DNA of 64,000 bases from an uncultured Bacteroidota bacterium (GCA_903891085.1 CAITDJ010000104.1:79148-143147); one strand, 5' to 3'; positions 42,100 to 52,510 are shown, counted from the stretch's first letter. Numbers and translations: made by a program. The notes: generated by a model from the sequence alone, not told the origin.

Positions 42100-42840
42100 T
42101 CAAATACTTATCTCTTGTTTTTTGCGCCTAAGGAAATTATACTTTACAATACACCAGATGGCCCTAAAACCATCTGAGGCGTTAATCTTTTTACCTTCAT
42201 CATACGTGCGTCCATAATATGAAATACCAACTTCATAAATCCTAATATTTTTAATACGCGACATTTTTGCCGTTACTTCAGGCTCAAATCCGAATCGTTT
42301 TTCTTTGAGATGCAGGCTTTTAATCACAGGTGCCCTGAATAGTTTATAACATGTTTCCATGTCGGTAAGGTTCAGGTTTGTATACATATTTGAAAGGAAA
42401 GTAAGGAATTTATTGCCCAGGGTATGCCAGAAAAAAAGAATTCGATGTGGATTCCCACCCGCAAATCGCGAACCATACACAACATCAGCAAATCCATCCA
42501 GCATGGGTTTCAATAAAATGTTAAAGTCTTCAGGATCATATTCAAGATCGGCATCCTGCACAATCACAAAATCGCCGGTTGCCAACTCAATTCCTTTATG
42601 AATAGCTGCACCTTTTCCTTTATTTTTTTGTTGGGAATATAACCGGATGTTAAGTGAGGGATTTAATGCAATAAATTCATTCACAATTTGTTGTGTGTTG
42701 TCAGTCGAACAATCATTGATAATAATGATTTCTTTTCGAATATCCTGAATGAGCTTGACGGCCGCAATTTTTTGAAGGATTCGTATGATGGAATTTGCTT
42801 CGTTGTATGCCGGAATGAGGATTGACAGTTGTTGTGACAT
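42100..42840 (-). CDS. Family 2 glycosyltransferase, polyprenyl-phosphate (DPM1/dolichyl-phosphate mannose synthase-like)
   Basis: A 246-residue GT2 enzyme without membrane helices. SILIPAYNEANSIIRIL, IIIINDCSTDNTQQIV, KNKGKGAAIHKGIELATGD, the metal site VQDADLEYDPED, and the tail YYGRTYDEGKKINASDGFRAIWCIVKYN, which is the DPM1-type signature. It should transfer a hexose from a nucleotide sugar to undecaprenyl phosphate on the inner face. It precedes GT-C copy 3 by 19 bp, giving a donor-maker plus transferase pair. A minus-strand TAACTTTG box is at 42933-42940. Confidence 0.87.
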   Translation of the reverse strand: MSQQLSILIPAYNEANSIIRILQKIAAVKLIQDIRKEIIIINDCSTDNTQQIVNEFIALNPSLNIRLYSQQKNKGKGAAIHKGIELATGDFVIVQDADLEYDPEDFNILLKPMLDGFADVVYGSRFAGGNPHRILFFWHTLGNKFLTFLSNMYTNLNLTDMETCYKLFRAPVIKSLHLKEKRFGFEPEVTAKMSRIKNIRIYEVGISYYGRTYDEGKKINASDGFRAIWCIVKYNFLRRKKQEISI

Positions 42841-42932
42841 TTTACTTTAAGATCAATGCAGGAGATGGTTTGATAAAATTGAAATCGTTTATTAATCTTT
42901 GCTATCTATGGATTATTAATAACTAATTGTGG

Positions 42933-42940
42933 CAAAGTTA
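42933..42940 (-). promoter_or_regulatory. -7 box (TAACTTTG) for the GT2/GT-C copy 3 pair
   Basis: Minus-strand TAACTTTG fits TAnnTTTG, 93 bp upstream of the GT2 ATG. No -33 element found. Confidence 0.35.
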
Positions 42941-43017
42941 AAAAAAAGGGTGAAGAATAGAAAAGTACTAAGTGAATTGTGAAATTTCTGGAGATGCACA
43001 AAATAAGTTTAATCACT

Positions 43018-44334
43018 TCATTTTGTTGTTGCGTTTTTCTTCTTGTTCTGAAACACCCATAAGGCATCGCCACGAAGCATTTCCTCCACTGAAATATTGC
43101 GTTTTGCAGCTTTTTCTTCTATCATTTTCATATAATTTGGACTGTTTTTTATGCCGTCCATAATATTTTGAATAGCTTGTAAATCTTCAGCAGAAAATGC
43201 ATCTAACATATTGATAGCCAAATACAAATCGTGAATAAAACCAAAGCTGAAGCGATCCATATTGGCATCGGTTTGCAGTAGAACGATAAAATCAGCTTCC
43301 ATCACCCGCGACAAAACATCTACATTGTGACGTTCAATGGTTTCACTTCCATCGCCGCGAATTACCTGCGCATTATAATACCAGAAATCGTGTGATTTGA
43401 ATGACCGGGTGGCATAACCACTTCCAAAATAAGGCCAGTAGTAACTGTCAGCAACAACAATTACCCGCGGTTTATTATCTTCTATTGCGTTGTTGAAATA
43501 GAATTCCGGATAAGGCATGGCATAATCATTTGGTTTGATAAAAATATTCATACCTTCCCACATGTCCTGATCTGGTGGTACAAGTTTTTTGCTTACAATA
43601 ACTTTCTTCATGCCAAAATCAATGAATTCTTTCCCTCCAATTAGTTCCATCTGCGAAATCAGACTATCGAAAATAAGTCCCATTCCATAAAAACTCCAAT
43701 GGATTCCACTTTTTGGAAAAAGCGCATATCTACTTGTTTCTTTGATACTTAAAAAATATTTATTACCATCAATCAGCGGAATTTGGTGTTTGAGGAGCGA
43801 ATCGGAATACAAATCGTTGTTACGAAAACCAATAGTATCAGGTTTATACATATCCGGAACTTTATCAGGGAAAAATGTTGCTTTTCCTGGAGCGAATACA
43901 ACGATGAGATGTTTTCCTTGTTTATCCAACCAATTATTTACAAAAACAGTTTCAGCAATATCCTGTTTGACCTTTTCTAAACCCACAAAATTCAATCCAT
44001 ATAATGCCCTAATATAGTTATACTCAAACAGATAACCCTCTTTTCCGTAAATAACTCCTTTGGCATTGATGGTATCAAAAAACGAAAACTGAATCTGATT
44101 GTGAAGCCGAACAAGATCTGGACGAAAGCCCACAAAATGTTCGACATATTTATCAATACTGTCCTGCAAAGTTGCGTTGAAATATCCGGATAAACTGAGT
44201 TTCGGTTTTTTTGGTTCAACAATGGCACCTTTTAACATTTTCATACGCGGAAAATGCGTATAATGCTGTATCACAGGCAGTAATAATACCACAAAAATCG
44301 AAATAAGCAGAATATTTGAAACCCTTTTTCTCAT
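43018..44334 (-). CDS. AlgX/AlgJ-like SGNH-type O-acetyltransferase
   Basis: A 438-residue membrane-anchored periplasmic protein. One N-terminal helix (ILLISIFVVLLLPVI) is followed by an SGNH-like domain: YGKEGYLFEYN, KHLIVVFAPGKATFFPDK, SGIHWSFYGMGLIFDSL (the HW motif) and VIVVADSYYWPYFG (the GDS-like nucleophile block, here ADS with Ser). In alginate and other systems this protein receives acetyl groups from an MBOAT partner and puts them on the polysaccharide. Its ATG overlaps the stop of the MBOAT gene by one base (TAATG), so the pair is translationally coupled. Confidence 0.85.
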   Translation of the reverse strand: MRKRVSNILLISIFVVLLLPVIQHYTHFPRMKMLKGAIVEPKKPKLSLSGYFNATLQDSIDKYVEHFVGFRPDLVRLHNQIQFSFFDTINAKGVIYGKEGYLFEYNYIRALYGLNFVGLEKVKQDIAETVFVNNWLDKQGKHLIVVFAPGKATFFPDKVPDMYKPDTIGFRNNDLYSDSLLKHQIPLIDGNKYFLSIKETSRYALFPKSGIHWSFYGMGLIFDSLISQMELIGGKEFIDFGMKKVIVSKKLVPPDQDMWEGMNIFIKPNDYAMPYPEFYFNNAIEDNKPRVIVVADSYYWPYFGSGYATRSFKSHDFWYYNAQVIRGDGSETIERHNVDVLSRVMEADFIVLLQTDANMDRFSFGFIHDLYLAINMLDAFSAEDLQAIQNIMDGIKNSPNYMKMIEEKAAKRNISVEEMLRGDALWVFQNKKKNATTK

Positions 44335-45755
44335 TAAAACCTGAAATAAATAAAAGGATTAAAACCTGAGGCAGTGATGGAGCTCAAACTGAGAATGAAC
44401 AGGATGGTGGCTCCGAATGTCATCAAAACAAGTGTGCTGAGTTTTTGCTCTTTACCCAATATTTTGTGTTGCCATGGCTCGTTAGATCGAAAATATGCCA
44501 TGAAAGCAAATATCGCTGCCACCGAAAGCATCACCCAAATCTGTTGGGTTACATAAATTTCATCACCACCACGAAAAACAAACATGCCACAGATGAAGTT
44601 CCATGCATGCGCCATGGTGTCGGCACGGAAAAGAACCCAACCCACCATGGTGATAATGAAAGTGATTGCCACACTCGGAAACTTGCCGATTTTGCTGTAG
44701 AATTTTATCAAAAACAGTCGGTCGGCAACCAAAAAAGTGCCATGAAATGCGCCCCATACAATAAAATTCCAAGCCGCCCCATGCCAGAGTCCTGAAACGA
44801 GAAACACAAACCAAAGATTGAAATAAAGTCGTCCTGCACTCACTCGGTTACCACCCAAAGGCAGGTATAAATAATTGCGCATCCATCTTCCGAGACTGAT
44901 ATGCCAACGACGCCAAAACTCAGAAATATTTTGTGAAATATAAGGGTTATTGAAGTTTTCAATAATGTCAAAACCAATCATACGCAACAATCCGATAGCC
45001 ATGGCAGAATAGCCGGCAAAGTCATAATATATCTGAAAAGTATATGCCAACACGCCCATCCATAAGGTATATGAGGATGTCGTGGCAGCATCACCGGCAA
45101 AAACAAGATCGGCATAAGCTCCCAACGGATTGGCTATCATTACTTTCATCCCAAGTCCGATGGCGAAACGGAAGAAACCGGTCAGTTTGTTGTCGATGGT
45201 ATCGTTTTGCGATCGGTCAGTAATCTGATCGGCCAGCTCATGATAACGAATAATGGGGCCGGCAATTAATTTTGGGAAGAGGATGATATATAACTGATAA
45301 TCCCAAAAATTATATAGTGGTTTGTGAACCCTTCGATATACGTCAACTACATACGTAATTGTCTCAAAAGTATAGAACGAAATCCCTATAGGTAAGATAA
45401 GCTTGGTCCAGGTTATATTTGATCCGCCAAAAACGGATAACACGGCATTAACGTTTTCAACAAAGAAATTAGAGTATTTAAAATAGAAAAGCAAACCAAG
45501 ATTTACCGATATCGAAAGCGTTAACATCAATCGCCGGTGGAGCAAACTTTTGGTGTTCGACATCCATTTTACAAGATGAAAATCGAGAAAGGTAGTGCCT
45601 AGAATTACAAAAATGAAGCGCGGAGCTCCCCAACTATAGAAAAAGATACTGAAGATAAGGATGACAATATTCTTTAACTTATTGGGAACCAGGTAGTAAG
45701 TGATTAAAAATGCGGGAAGAAAGTAAACTAAAAAAAGACTACTGCTAAATACCAT
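44334..45755 (-). CDS. MBOAT family O-acyltransferase, AlgI-like
   Basis: A 473-residue membrane enzyme moving acetyl groups across the inner membrane for polysaccharide O-acetylation. Key stretches: VFSSSLFLVYFLPAFLITYYL, ILPIGISFYTFETITYVVDVYR, FPKLIAGPIIRYHEL, FYDFAGYSAMAIGLLRMIGF, NFNNPYISQNISEFWRRWHISLGRWMRNYLY and LVSGLWHGAAWNFIVWGAFHG, with the catalytic His in the LWHG block. First gene of a two-gene minus-strand operon with the AlgX-like gene; a TAAATTTG box is 29 bp upstream. Confidence 0.93.
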   Translation of the reverse strand: MVFSSSLFLVYFLPAFLITYYLVPNKLKNIVILIFSIFFYSWGAPRFIFVILGTTFLDFHLVKWMSNTKSLLHRRLMLTLSISVNLGLLFYFKYSNFFVENVNAVLSVFGGSNITWTKLILPIGISFYTFETITYVVDVYRRVHKPLYNFWDYQLYIILFPKLIAGPIIRYHELADQITDRSQNDTIDNKLTGFFRFAIGLGMKVMIANPLGAYADLVFAGDAATTSSYTLWMGVLAYTFQIYYDFAGYSAMAIGLLRMIGFDIIENFNNPYISQNISEFWRRWHISLGRWMRNYLYLPLGGNRVSAGRLYFNLWFVFLVSGLWHGAAWNFIVWGAFHGTFLVADRLFLIKFYSKIGKFPSVAITFIITMVGWVLFRADTMAHAWNFICGMFVFRGGDEIYVTQQIWVMLSVAAIFAFMAYFRSNEPWQHKILGKEQKLSTLVLMTFGATILFILSLSSITASGFNPFIYFRF

Positions 45756-45783
45756 ACCTGTTCTGGAGTCTATTTGTTTCGCG

Positions 45784-45791
45784 CAAATTTA
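45784..45791 (-). promoter_or_regulatory. -7 box (TAAATTTG) for the MBOAT/AlgX operon
   Basis: Minus-strand TAAATTTG, 29 bp before the ATG. No TTG at -33 spacing. Confidence 0.45.
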
Positions 45792-46050
45792 GAAGAAATT
45801 TTTGTATGAAAGGTTTAATTCGATAATTATTAAATCAGACTTTATTTACTAATAAATATTTATTTTTTACTTATGCTGAACCCGTAATTATGAAAATGAT
45901 TAATCGGTAAATAATTAATGAAAAATAAAAATATTGTTAAATCGATGTAAATCAATCTTATACGCGCTTATATGTTTTTTAACATATTTTAGTCTTTCTT
46001 TATACTTCGGCCTAAATTCGCCTGGGATTAGCAAAATCTAATTATTCATT

Positions 46051-46073
46051 GATTGTTTATCAGTAAAACAATC
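46051..46073 (+). promoter_or_regulatory. Leader hairpin before the TonB receptor
   Basis: Arms GATTGTTT and AAACAATC, perfect 8-bp stem with a 7-nt loop, 22 bp before the ATG at 46096. Could influence translation; no known riboswitch or leader motif recognised. Confidence 0.35.
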
Positions 46074-46095
46074 GTAACAACTAAATCTACTAAGA

Positions 46096-49000
46096 ATGAG
46101 AAAAAGACTATTTTTTTTGATGTTGCTGTGTTTGTCGATAGGCAGTGAAGTATTTTCGCAGGGTGTTACTACAGCATCATTATCAGGCTCCGTTTCCGAC
46201 GAAAAAGGCGAGGTAGTGATGATGGCCAATGTTTTGGCTGTTCACACACCCAGCGGAACACAATATGCAACGACCACCATGGAAGACGGACGTTTTCATT
46301 ACAGAATATGCGTATTGGCGGTCCGTATAAGGTGACAGTTACCTATGTTGGATTTGAAAATACCAGTGCAACTGACATTTTTCTGCAGTTGAACAACACA
46401 TCATTTGTAAGATTGATAATGAAAAGCACCAGCCAGCAATTGGACGAAATAGAAGTAAAAGCCGATCGGGAGATCATACGGGAACAAACCGGTGCAATGA
46501 CCAATCTCGAAAGTAAACAAATCACCTCCTTACCGGGGATCACCCGAAGCCAGCAAGACTTAACCCGCTTAACACCCCAAAGTGATGGTAACAGTTTTGG
46601 TGGTAGAAATGTATTGTACAATAACTTTTCATTGGATGGTTCTATTTTCAATAACTCGTTCGGATTAGATTATGCAACGCCGGGAGGGCAATCAGATGCT
46701 CAGCCTGTTTCATTGGATGCCATCGATCAAATTCAGGTTTCGTTGGCTCCATTCGATGTGCGCGAAGGTGGTTTCACAGGAGCTGGAGTAAATGTTGTTA
46801 CCAAATCGGGAACCAACGACTTTAAGGCAACTGCCTATCATTATTTCAGGAACGAAGGCATGATTGGTAAAAAAATTAGTGGTGAAGATGCGCCAAACCT
46901 CGATTTCAGCACAAGTCAAACCGGCTTGAGTGTTGGCGGACCTATCATCAAAAACAAATTGTTTTTCTTTGTGAATGCCGAAATGGAACGTGCCAATCAG
47001 TTGGCACATGGATTTGTTGCCAACAATGGAACAAACGATGGTCAGCCTAATGTAACGAGTGTTTCGGAAGCAGATATAAAAGCTGTTCACGACCATCTGT
47101 TAAACGAATGGGGATATGAAGCCGGCGCCTATCAAGGGTATAACCATGAAAAATCGAACAACAAATTCCTTGTGAAACTGAATTATAATATCAGCAAGAA
47201 CCACAAATTAGTGCTTCGTTATAATATGCTCGATGCATCGAAAGACATTCTCCCACACCCTGAAGCCATTATTGGACGTGGTCCGACCAGTTACCGCCTT
47301 CCTTTCGAAAACTCGTCCTATACAATTTTCAATAAAATTCACTCATTTGTTGGTGAGTTGAACTCGAATTTCTCAAATAAGGTTTCAAATAAATTATTGG
47401 TTGGTTACACCGTTTTTGATGATTATCGTGAGCCAAAATCAGCACAGTTCCCTGTTATTGATATTTTTGATCAAAACGGAAATCTTGCCATTTCGGCAGG
47501 TTCAGAAATGTTTTCAACACATAATACTTTGAAACAAAATGTGTTGCAGTTTACTGATAACGTAATCTATTATGCTGAGCGACATACCATCACGGGAGGT
47601 GTAAACTTCGAAAAATTTTATTTCGAAAACTCGTTTAATCTGTTTTATTATCCCTGGCATATGTATTTTGGTGGCGTTGACGGATTTTTGTCACAAACAA
47701 AAGATTCAATCGATTTTAATGCTGAAGTGGCTACTGCCAATGCAAAACCTTATTCTTTGTCAATCGTCGATGTGGCTCAGTTGGGATTTTATGGACAAGA
47801 TGAGTTTCAGCTTAATGAAAACTTCAAACTCACCTTTGGTCTTCGTGTGGATATGCCTATATATTTAAATAAACTTGCCGTTACTACTGCATCGGAAGAA
47901 GCTGCAAATTTCGGTGGATGGGTTGATAAAGACGGGAATACGGCAAAACTTGATCCGGCTGTCTGGCCAAAGTCGCGATTAATGTGGTCGCCACGCGTTG
48001 GCTTCAACTATGATGTGCATGGCGATAATACCCTTCGTTTCCGTGGTGGTACCGGTATCTTTACCGGCCGCATTCCCTTTGTTTGGTTAGGAAATCAATC
48101 CTCCAATTCGGGCATTAACCCTGGTTACACTTTCCAGGTTAATTCAACCACCGAAAACTTCAAATTCCCGCAAGTATGGAAGACAGATATCGCCGTTGAC
48201 TGGGCATTCAGCGCTGGTTGGTTAGCCACTTTTGAGGCTATTTACGGCAAAGACGTCAATGCTATTGTGCATCGTAACTATAATATGAAAGCTCCATCAC
48301 AGAAATTGACCGGAGTTGATGATCGTGCAATTTTTGCAGGGTTCAATGAAACAAATATCTACTCTTCGTCGGCCGGTTCCATTGGTTTTCTTGAAGCAGG
48401 ATATATTGTATTGGATAATGTAAAAGAAGGTAGTCAACTTAGCTTGACCGGAAAAATTGCCAAGGATTGGAATTTCGGTTTGCAAGGCGATCTTGCCTAC
48501 ACTTATCAGCAATCGAAAGATTATACTTCTATTCCGGCCGAAATTGCAGCCGATGCTTTCCAGCGTAATCCTGTTGTGGGTAATCCTAATCTACCGTCAC
48601 TTTCATGGTCAAGATACGGTTTGAAACACCGGTTCATATCAAGTTGGATGTATTCGACCGAATATAAATCCATGGCTTCCACTTTTGGTATGTTTATCGA
48701 AATGGGACAGGGCAATCGCTATTCCTATACTTATGCTGGTGACCTTAACCGTGATGCCATTGTGAATAACGATCTTCTTTTCATTCCCGAAAGCCAGTCA
48801 GATATCTACTTTGGCAGCGTTGATGGTGATGGCAATGGCTCACTCGCAACCGATGCCGTCACCCAATGGACAGCCTTAAATGCATTTATTGAACAGGATC
48901 CTTATCTAAAAAACAGACGGGGTGATTATGCTGAACGCAATGGTGCTTCATTACCTTGGTTCTCACAAATTGACTTACGCTTTATGCAGGATTTCAATTT

Positions 49001-49247
49001 CAAGGTTAAAGATAGAAAAAACACCATTCAGGTGTCGTTGGATATCATGAACTTAGGTAACCTGATCAATTCAAACTGGGGCGTTCGCCAGTTAGCACGT
49101 ACCTATAATCCGATCAGCTTAATAGGAATTGATAAAAATAATGTCCCGTATTATCACTTTAACACAGATCTGAAAACCTCGTTTGTTGACGACTTCTCGA
49201 TCCGTTCGAAATGGCAGATGCAGTTGGGTGTTCGTTATATTTTGTAA
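46096..49247 (+). pseudogene. Oar-like TonB-dependent receptor with an apparent frameshift
   Basis: Signal peptide and carboxypeptidase-like domain are read in one frame to about 46299 (TTASLSGSVSDEKGEVVMM, TTTMEDGRFHY), then the normal sequence resumes in the next frame (MRIGGPYKVTVTYVGFENTS from 46308). Adding one T near 46298-46301 restores GRFHLQNMRIGGPY, the family pattern. After that the plug (GGRNVLYNNFSLDGSIFNN, GAGVNVVTKSGTNDFKA) and a full barrel follow, ending WQMQLGVRYIL. The rest is undamaged, so the break is recent, a sequencing error, or programmed. No SusD partner, so not a PUL transporter. A strong terminator follows. Confidence 0.85.
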
Positions 49248-49265
49248 ACCAAGCTTTTTAATTAG

Positions 49266-49302
49266 AAAAAGGTCATTTGCTACATGGTAAATGACCTTTT
49301 TT
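49266..49302 (+). terminator. Rho-independent terminator after the TonB receptor
   Basis: Arms AAAAAGGTCATTT and AAATGACCTTTTT, 10-nt loop, T-run TTTTTT, 18 bp after the stop codon. Confidence 0.88.
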
Positions 49303-49437
49303 CTTTCAGACATATGGTATCTGGATTTGGGCATGGGTAAAAGCCAAATCAAGATAGGATTGGATTTGTATGAGAGTTTTAAGTAAATTTACCCGTTAAA
49401 TTTCCATCAATAAAAGTTAACCTAGTATTGTTTCAAA

Positions 49438-52308
49438 ATGGGTCTTTCGTCTCACGATCGTATTTGGTTCATATTCAGAATTATGGTTTTGATTATTGCC
49501 TTTTGCATAACACCTATTAAAAAAGTTTGTTCCGAAAACCAAGTCAGCATCAACAACTTTACAAAAGCTGATTATGGCGGTGGAAATCAAAACTGGGATA
49601 TTAGTATCAATACAAATGGAATTGTTTTCATTGCCAACAATGCTGGATTATTAGTCGTGGATGGCTCCGGTACACAATTATGCGAATTGCCAAATCACCT
49701 GATTGCCCGATCTGTTGCAGCTATCGGTGATAAGGTTTACACCGGTTCTTTTGAAGAATTTGGATATTGGGAAAAGCCTGAAGCTGCTGATTGGACTTAT
49801 CATTCGTTAGTGCCTCTGATACAGAATTTTACTTTCCACAATGATGAAATATGGAAGATTGTCGGGCATAAAGACAATATTTATTTTCAAAGTTTTGGTG
49901 CCATATTCTGTTATAATCAGCAATCGATCGAACCATTAAAAGTTCCGGGATCAATGCTGTTTTTGTTAAAATGCGGTGACCGTATATTTACCCATCATGT
50001 ACAGGGTGGTCTCTATGAAATCATAGATAAACAACTGGTGATGCTCATGGGTAGTGAAATTTTCAGCCAAACCGAAATAAAATCAATTGTGCCCCTGAAT
50101 CAAACCGAAATGCTGATCGGAACCAGTTCAAAAGGACTGTTCAGGTATGATGGTAAGCAATTCAAACACTGGAATATTGAGGCGAACAACTCGCTGATTG
50201 AAAGTACCATAAATAATGGAATACGGCTTGGCGACAGGTTGATTTTTGGTACAATACTCAATGGCATATTCATCCTCGATCTTCAAGGGAATATTGTTAA
50301 TCATCTCCATAGTGCAAATTCGATTCAAAATAATACAATACTTGCTATCAAGGGTGATTCGGAAGGTAATCTATGGGTTGGAATGGACAAAGGATTCGAT
50401 TATGTTTCATTTAACCCACCCATTGAAGTTTATCGCGAATCGGAAATGAAAATGGGAACTGTGTATACAGCAAGTCTTTTCAAGGGCGAACTCTATGTTG
50501 GAACAAATCAGGGTGTCTACTATTATACTGTGAATAAGGAAGGTAGATTTGTTAATCGATGTTTTTTGCAAAATAGTCAAGGTCAGGTTTGGTTTTTAAA
50601 AATAATTGATGGCCAGTTATATTGTGGGATGAATAGTGGCACATATCTTATTGATAATCATCAGCTAATACGGGTTAGTAATGCCAATGGGGGTTATAAT
50701 TTTGTTCCCGCAGATAATCATGGAAGCGAATTAATTTTACAAAGTACATACAGTTCACTTGTTGTTTTTGAAAAGAAAGGCAATATCTGGAGCAGAGACA
50801 GGTTTTTGGATGGGTTTATAGCTCCGGTGAGATATCTTGAGATTGACCATTTGGGGAATATATTACTCGGTCATTCTATCACAGGTATCTACCTTATGCA
50901 GCCAAATCCAACTTTTACACAGGTATTGCAGGTAAAAAAGTTGAATGAGAAGGATGGTCTGTGGTTTTCGACAAACAGGGTCTTTGAAGTTGACAATAGA
51001 ATTGTATTCCCGGGCGGTGATTCACTGTTTCAATGGGATGCAATTCATAATATCATTGTGCCATTTACAGAATTGAATGAACAACTGAATGAATTTAAGT
51101 CATCAACGAATATCATCGCAGTTCCAAACAATAAATATTGGTTAATTAACCGTAATGAGATAGGGTTGTTTGAGATTCGTTTCGGTAAAGCCCAACTGCT
51201 TTTACGTGTTATTCCCGAAGCCTATGGTATTGATTTGGTTGAAAACAATGAAAATATTGTTGCATTAAACGACAGTTTGCATCTCATATGCATGGAGAAC
51301 GGATTTTCAGTTCTGAATATTCAGAAAATGAGCAGGTTGGTTGATCGGTATGATTCTCCTATCATCAAGGAAGTTGTCCTTAGCAATGGCACAATTAATA
51401 CTTATTCAGGTCCATGGGTGTCCAGAAAATATTTGAAAAGTGATTTCAATAATATCAGGATTTCATATGCCTCAGTTGAATCAGTTGGTAAAAAAATTTA
51501 TTACAAATATCGATTGCAAGGATTTGAAGATGATTGGAATGATTGGACAACAATGGCCACAGTTGAATACAACCGATTACCGCCAGGAGATTATATGTTT
51601 AGTGTTAAAACTCTCACAAACAAGGGTATAGATACACAAAGCTCCCGACTTACATTTACTATTTCGCAACCCTGGTATCTATCATTACCAGCATTATTTT
51701 CTTATTTTGTACTCCTGGCTGCGTTTCTCGTTTTATTAAGGATCAATTTCAGGAGAAGAAGATGGAAACATCAGGAGCAAATTCTGAAACAGGAGAATGA
51801 AAAGATGAGGGGATTAAAGGAAAAAGCTGAGGCTGAGATGATTAAAGTTGCTAATGAAAAGCTACAGTCCGAAGTGTCAATGAAAAATATGGAATTGGCG
51901 AAAAACACAATGTCGGTAATCCGTAAGAATGAGGCCCTGATTGAGGTGAAAGATGAACTTGAAAAGCAAAAGGAGGAGTTGGGTTATCGCTTGCCAAATA
52001 AATATTTTGAGAGCGTTATTCGGTTGATAGATAAGAATATAACAAGTGATCATGATTGGGAAATGTTTGAAAATCATTTCGATCAGGCTCATGAGAATTT
52101 TTTTAAAAAGCTGAAAGCCCAGTATCCAGATCTCACACCACATGATTTCCGCTTGTGTGCCTATCTGAAACTTAACCTTTCGTCAAAGGAGATTGCTCCA
52201 TTATTGAATATCACTATTCGCGGTGTTGAAGAAAAGCGGTATCGCTTGCGGAAACGGCTCAATTTGGCAACAGATCAGGGGCTGACCGAGTTTATTATGA
52301 AGTTTTGA
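49438..52308 (+). CDS. Membrane-bound sensor with beta-propeller, Y_Y_Y domain and LuxR-type HTH
   Basis: A 956-residue one-component regulator resembling SusR-type PUL regulators. N-terminal signal/anchor, then a periplasmic two-bladed-propeller region with repeats such as GNLWVGMDKGFDYVSF and GELYVGTNQGVYYY (about 60-620), a Y_Y_Y domain (about 665-740, YYKYRLQGFEDDWNDWT, LPPGDYMFSVKT), one membrane helix (about 755-775), a coiled coil (about 780-860) and a C-terminal LuxR-type helix-turn-helix (LTPHDFRLCAYLKLNLSSKEIAPLLNIT, EEKRYRLRKRL). No kinase or receiver domain, so it would act on DNA while tethered to the membrane. It precedes, and likely controls, the beta-1,2-glucan PUL. Confidence 0.87.
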   Translation: MGLSSHDRIWFIFRIMVLIIAFCITPIKKVCSENQVSINNFTKADYGGGNQNWDISINTNGIVFIANNAGLLVVDGSGTQLCELPNHLIARSVAAIGDKVYTGSFEEFGYWEKPEAADWTYHSLVPLIQNFTFHNDEIWKIVGHKDNIYFQSFGAIFCYNQQSIEPLKVPGSMLFLLKCGDRIFTHHVQGGLYEIIDKQLVMLMGSEIFSQTEIKSIVPLNQTEMLIGTSSKGLFRYDGKQFKHWNIEANNSLIESTINNGIRLGDRLIFGTILNGIFILDLQGNIVNHLHSANSIQNNTILAIKGDSEGNLWVGMDKGFDYVSFNPPIEVYRESEMKMGTVYTASLFKGELYVGTNQGVYYYTVNKEGRFVNRCFLQNSQGQVWFLKIIDGQLYCGMNSGTYLIDNHQLIRVSNANGGYNFVPADNHGSELILQSTYSSLVVFEKKGNIWSRDRFLDGFIAPVRYLEIDHLGNILLGHSITGIYLMQPNPTFTQVLQVKKLNEKDGLWFSTNRVFEVDNRIVFPGGDSLFQWDAIHNIIVPFTELNEQLNEFKSSTNIIAVPNNKYWLINRNEIGLFEIRFGKAQLLLRVIPEAYGIDLVENNENIVALNDSLHLICMENGFSVLNIQKMSRLVDRYDSPIIKEVVLSNGTINTYSGPWVSRKYLKSDFNNIRISYASVESVGKKIYYKYRLQGFEDDWNDWTTMATVEYNRLPPGDYMFSVKTLTNKGIDTQSSRLTFTISQPWYLSLPALFSYFVLLAAFLVLLRINFRRRRWKHQEQILKQENEKMRGLKEKAEAEMIKVANEKLQSEVSMKNMELAKNTMSVIRKNEALIEVKDELEKQKEELGYRLPNKYFESVIRLIDKNITSDHDWEMFENHFDQAHENFFKKLKAQYPDLTPHDFRLCAYLKLNLSSKEIAPLLNITIRGVEEKRYRLRKRLNLATDQGLTEFIMKF

Positions 52309-52429
52309 TACTATCGCGATCATCTCTTCGCTATTAATATCTGTTTGCTATCCCAATTGTGACAATACCTTCGCGAAAATCTGAACTTTTGAAATTTTTC
52401 ATGAATTATTAAGCTATATGGATTTAAAA

Positions 52430-52462
52430 AAGTTATTACAATAAATATTGTTGTAATAACTT
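52430..52462. repeat. 12-bp perfect inverted repeat
   Basis: Arms AAGTTATTACAA and TTGTAATAACTT with a 9-nt spacer. All A/T but two pairs. On the minus strand it is followed by T-rich sequence; on the plus strand by AATAG, so it is not a typical terminator for the regulator gene. Confidence 0.7.
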
Positions 52463-52510
52463 AATAGATAATGAATTGAGATTAAAAAAAATTCATCAGA
52501 TGTGGTAAAA

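Larger units (their letters stand above)
45756..46095. other. Divergent intergenic region between algI-like gene and TonB receptor
   Basis: 340 bp, very AT-rich. On the minus side it has the TAAATTTG box for the MBOAT gene (45784-45791). On the plus side a weak TATACTTC near 46000 and a hairpin in the presumed leader (46051-46073). Nothing else recognised. Confidence 0.5.

Noticed and set aside
46096..46335. Separate small gene before the TonB receptor
   Set aside because: It is the N-terminal part of the receptor, cut off by a single-base frame change.
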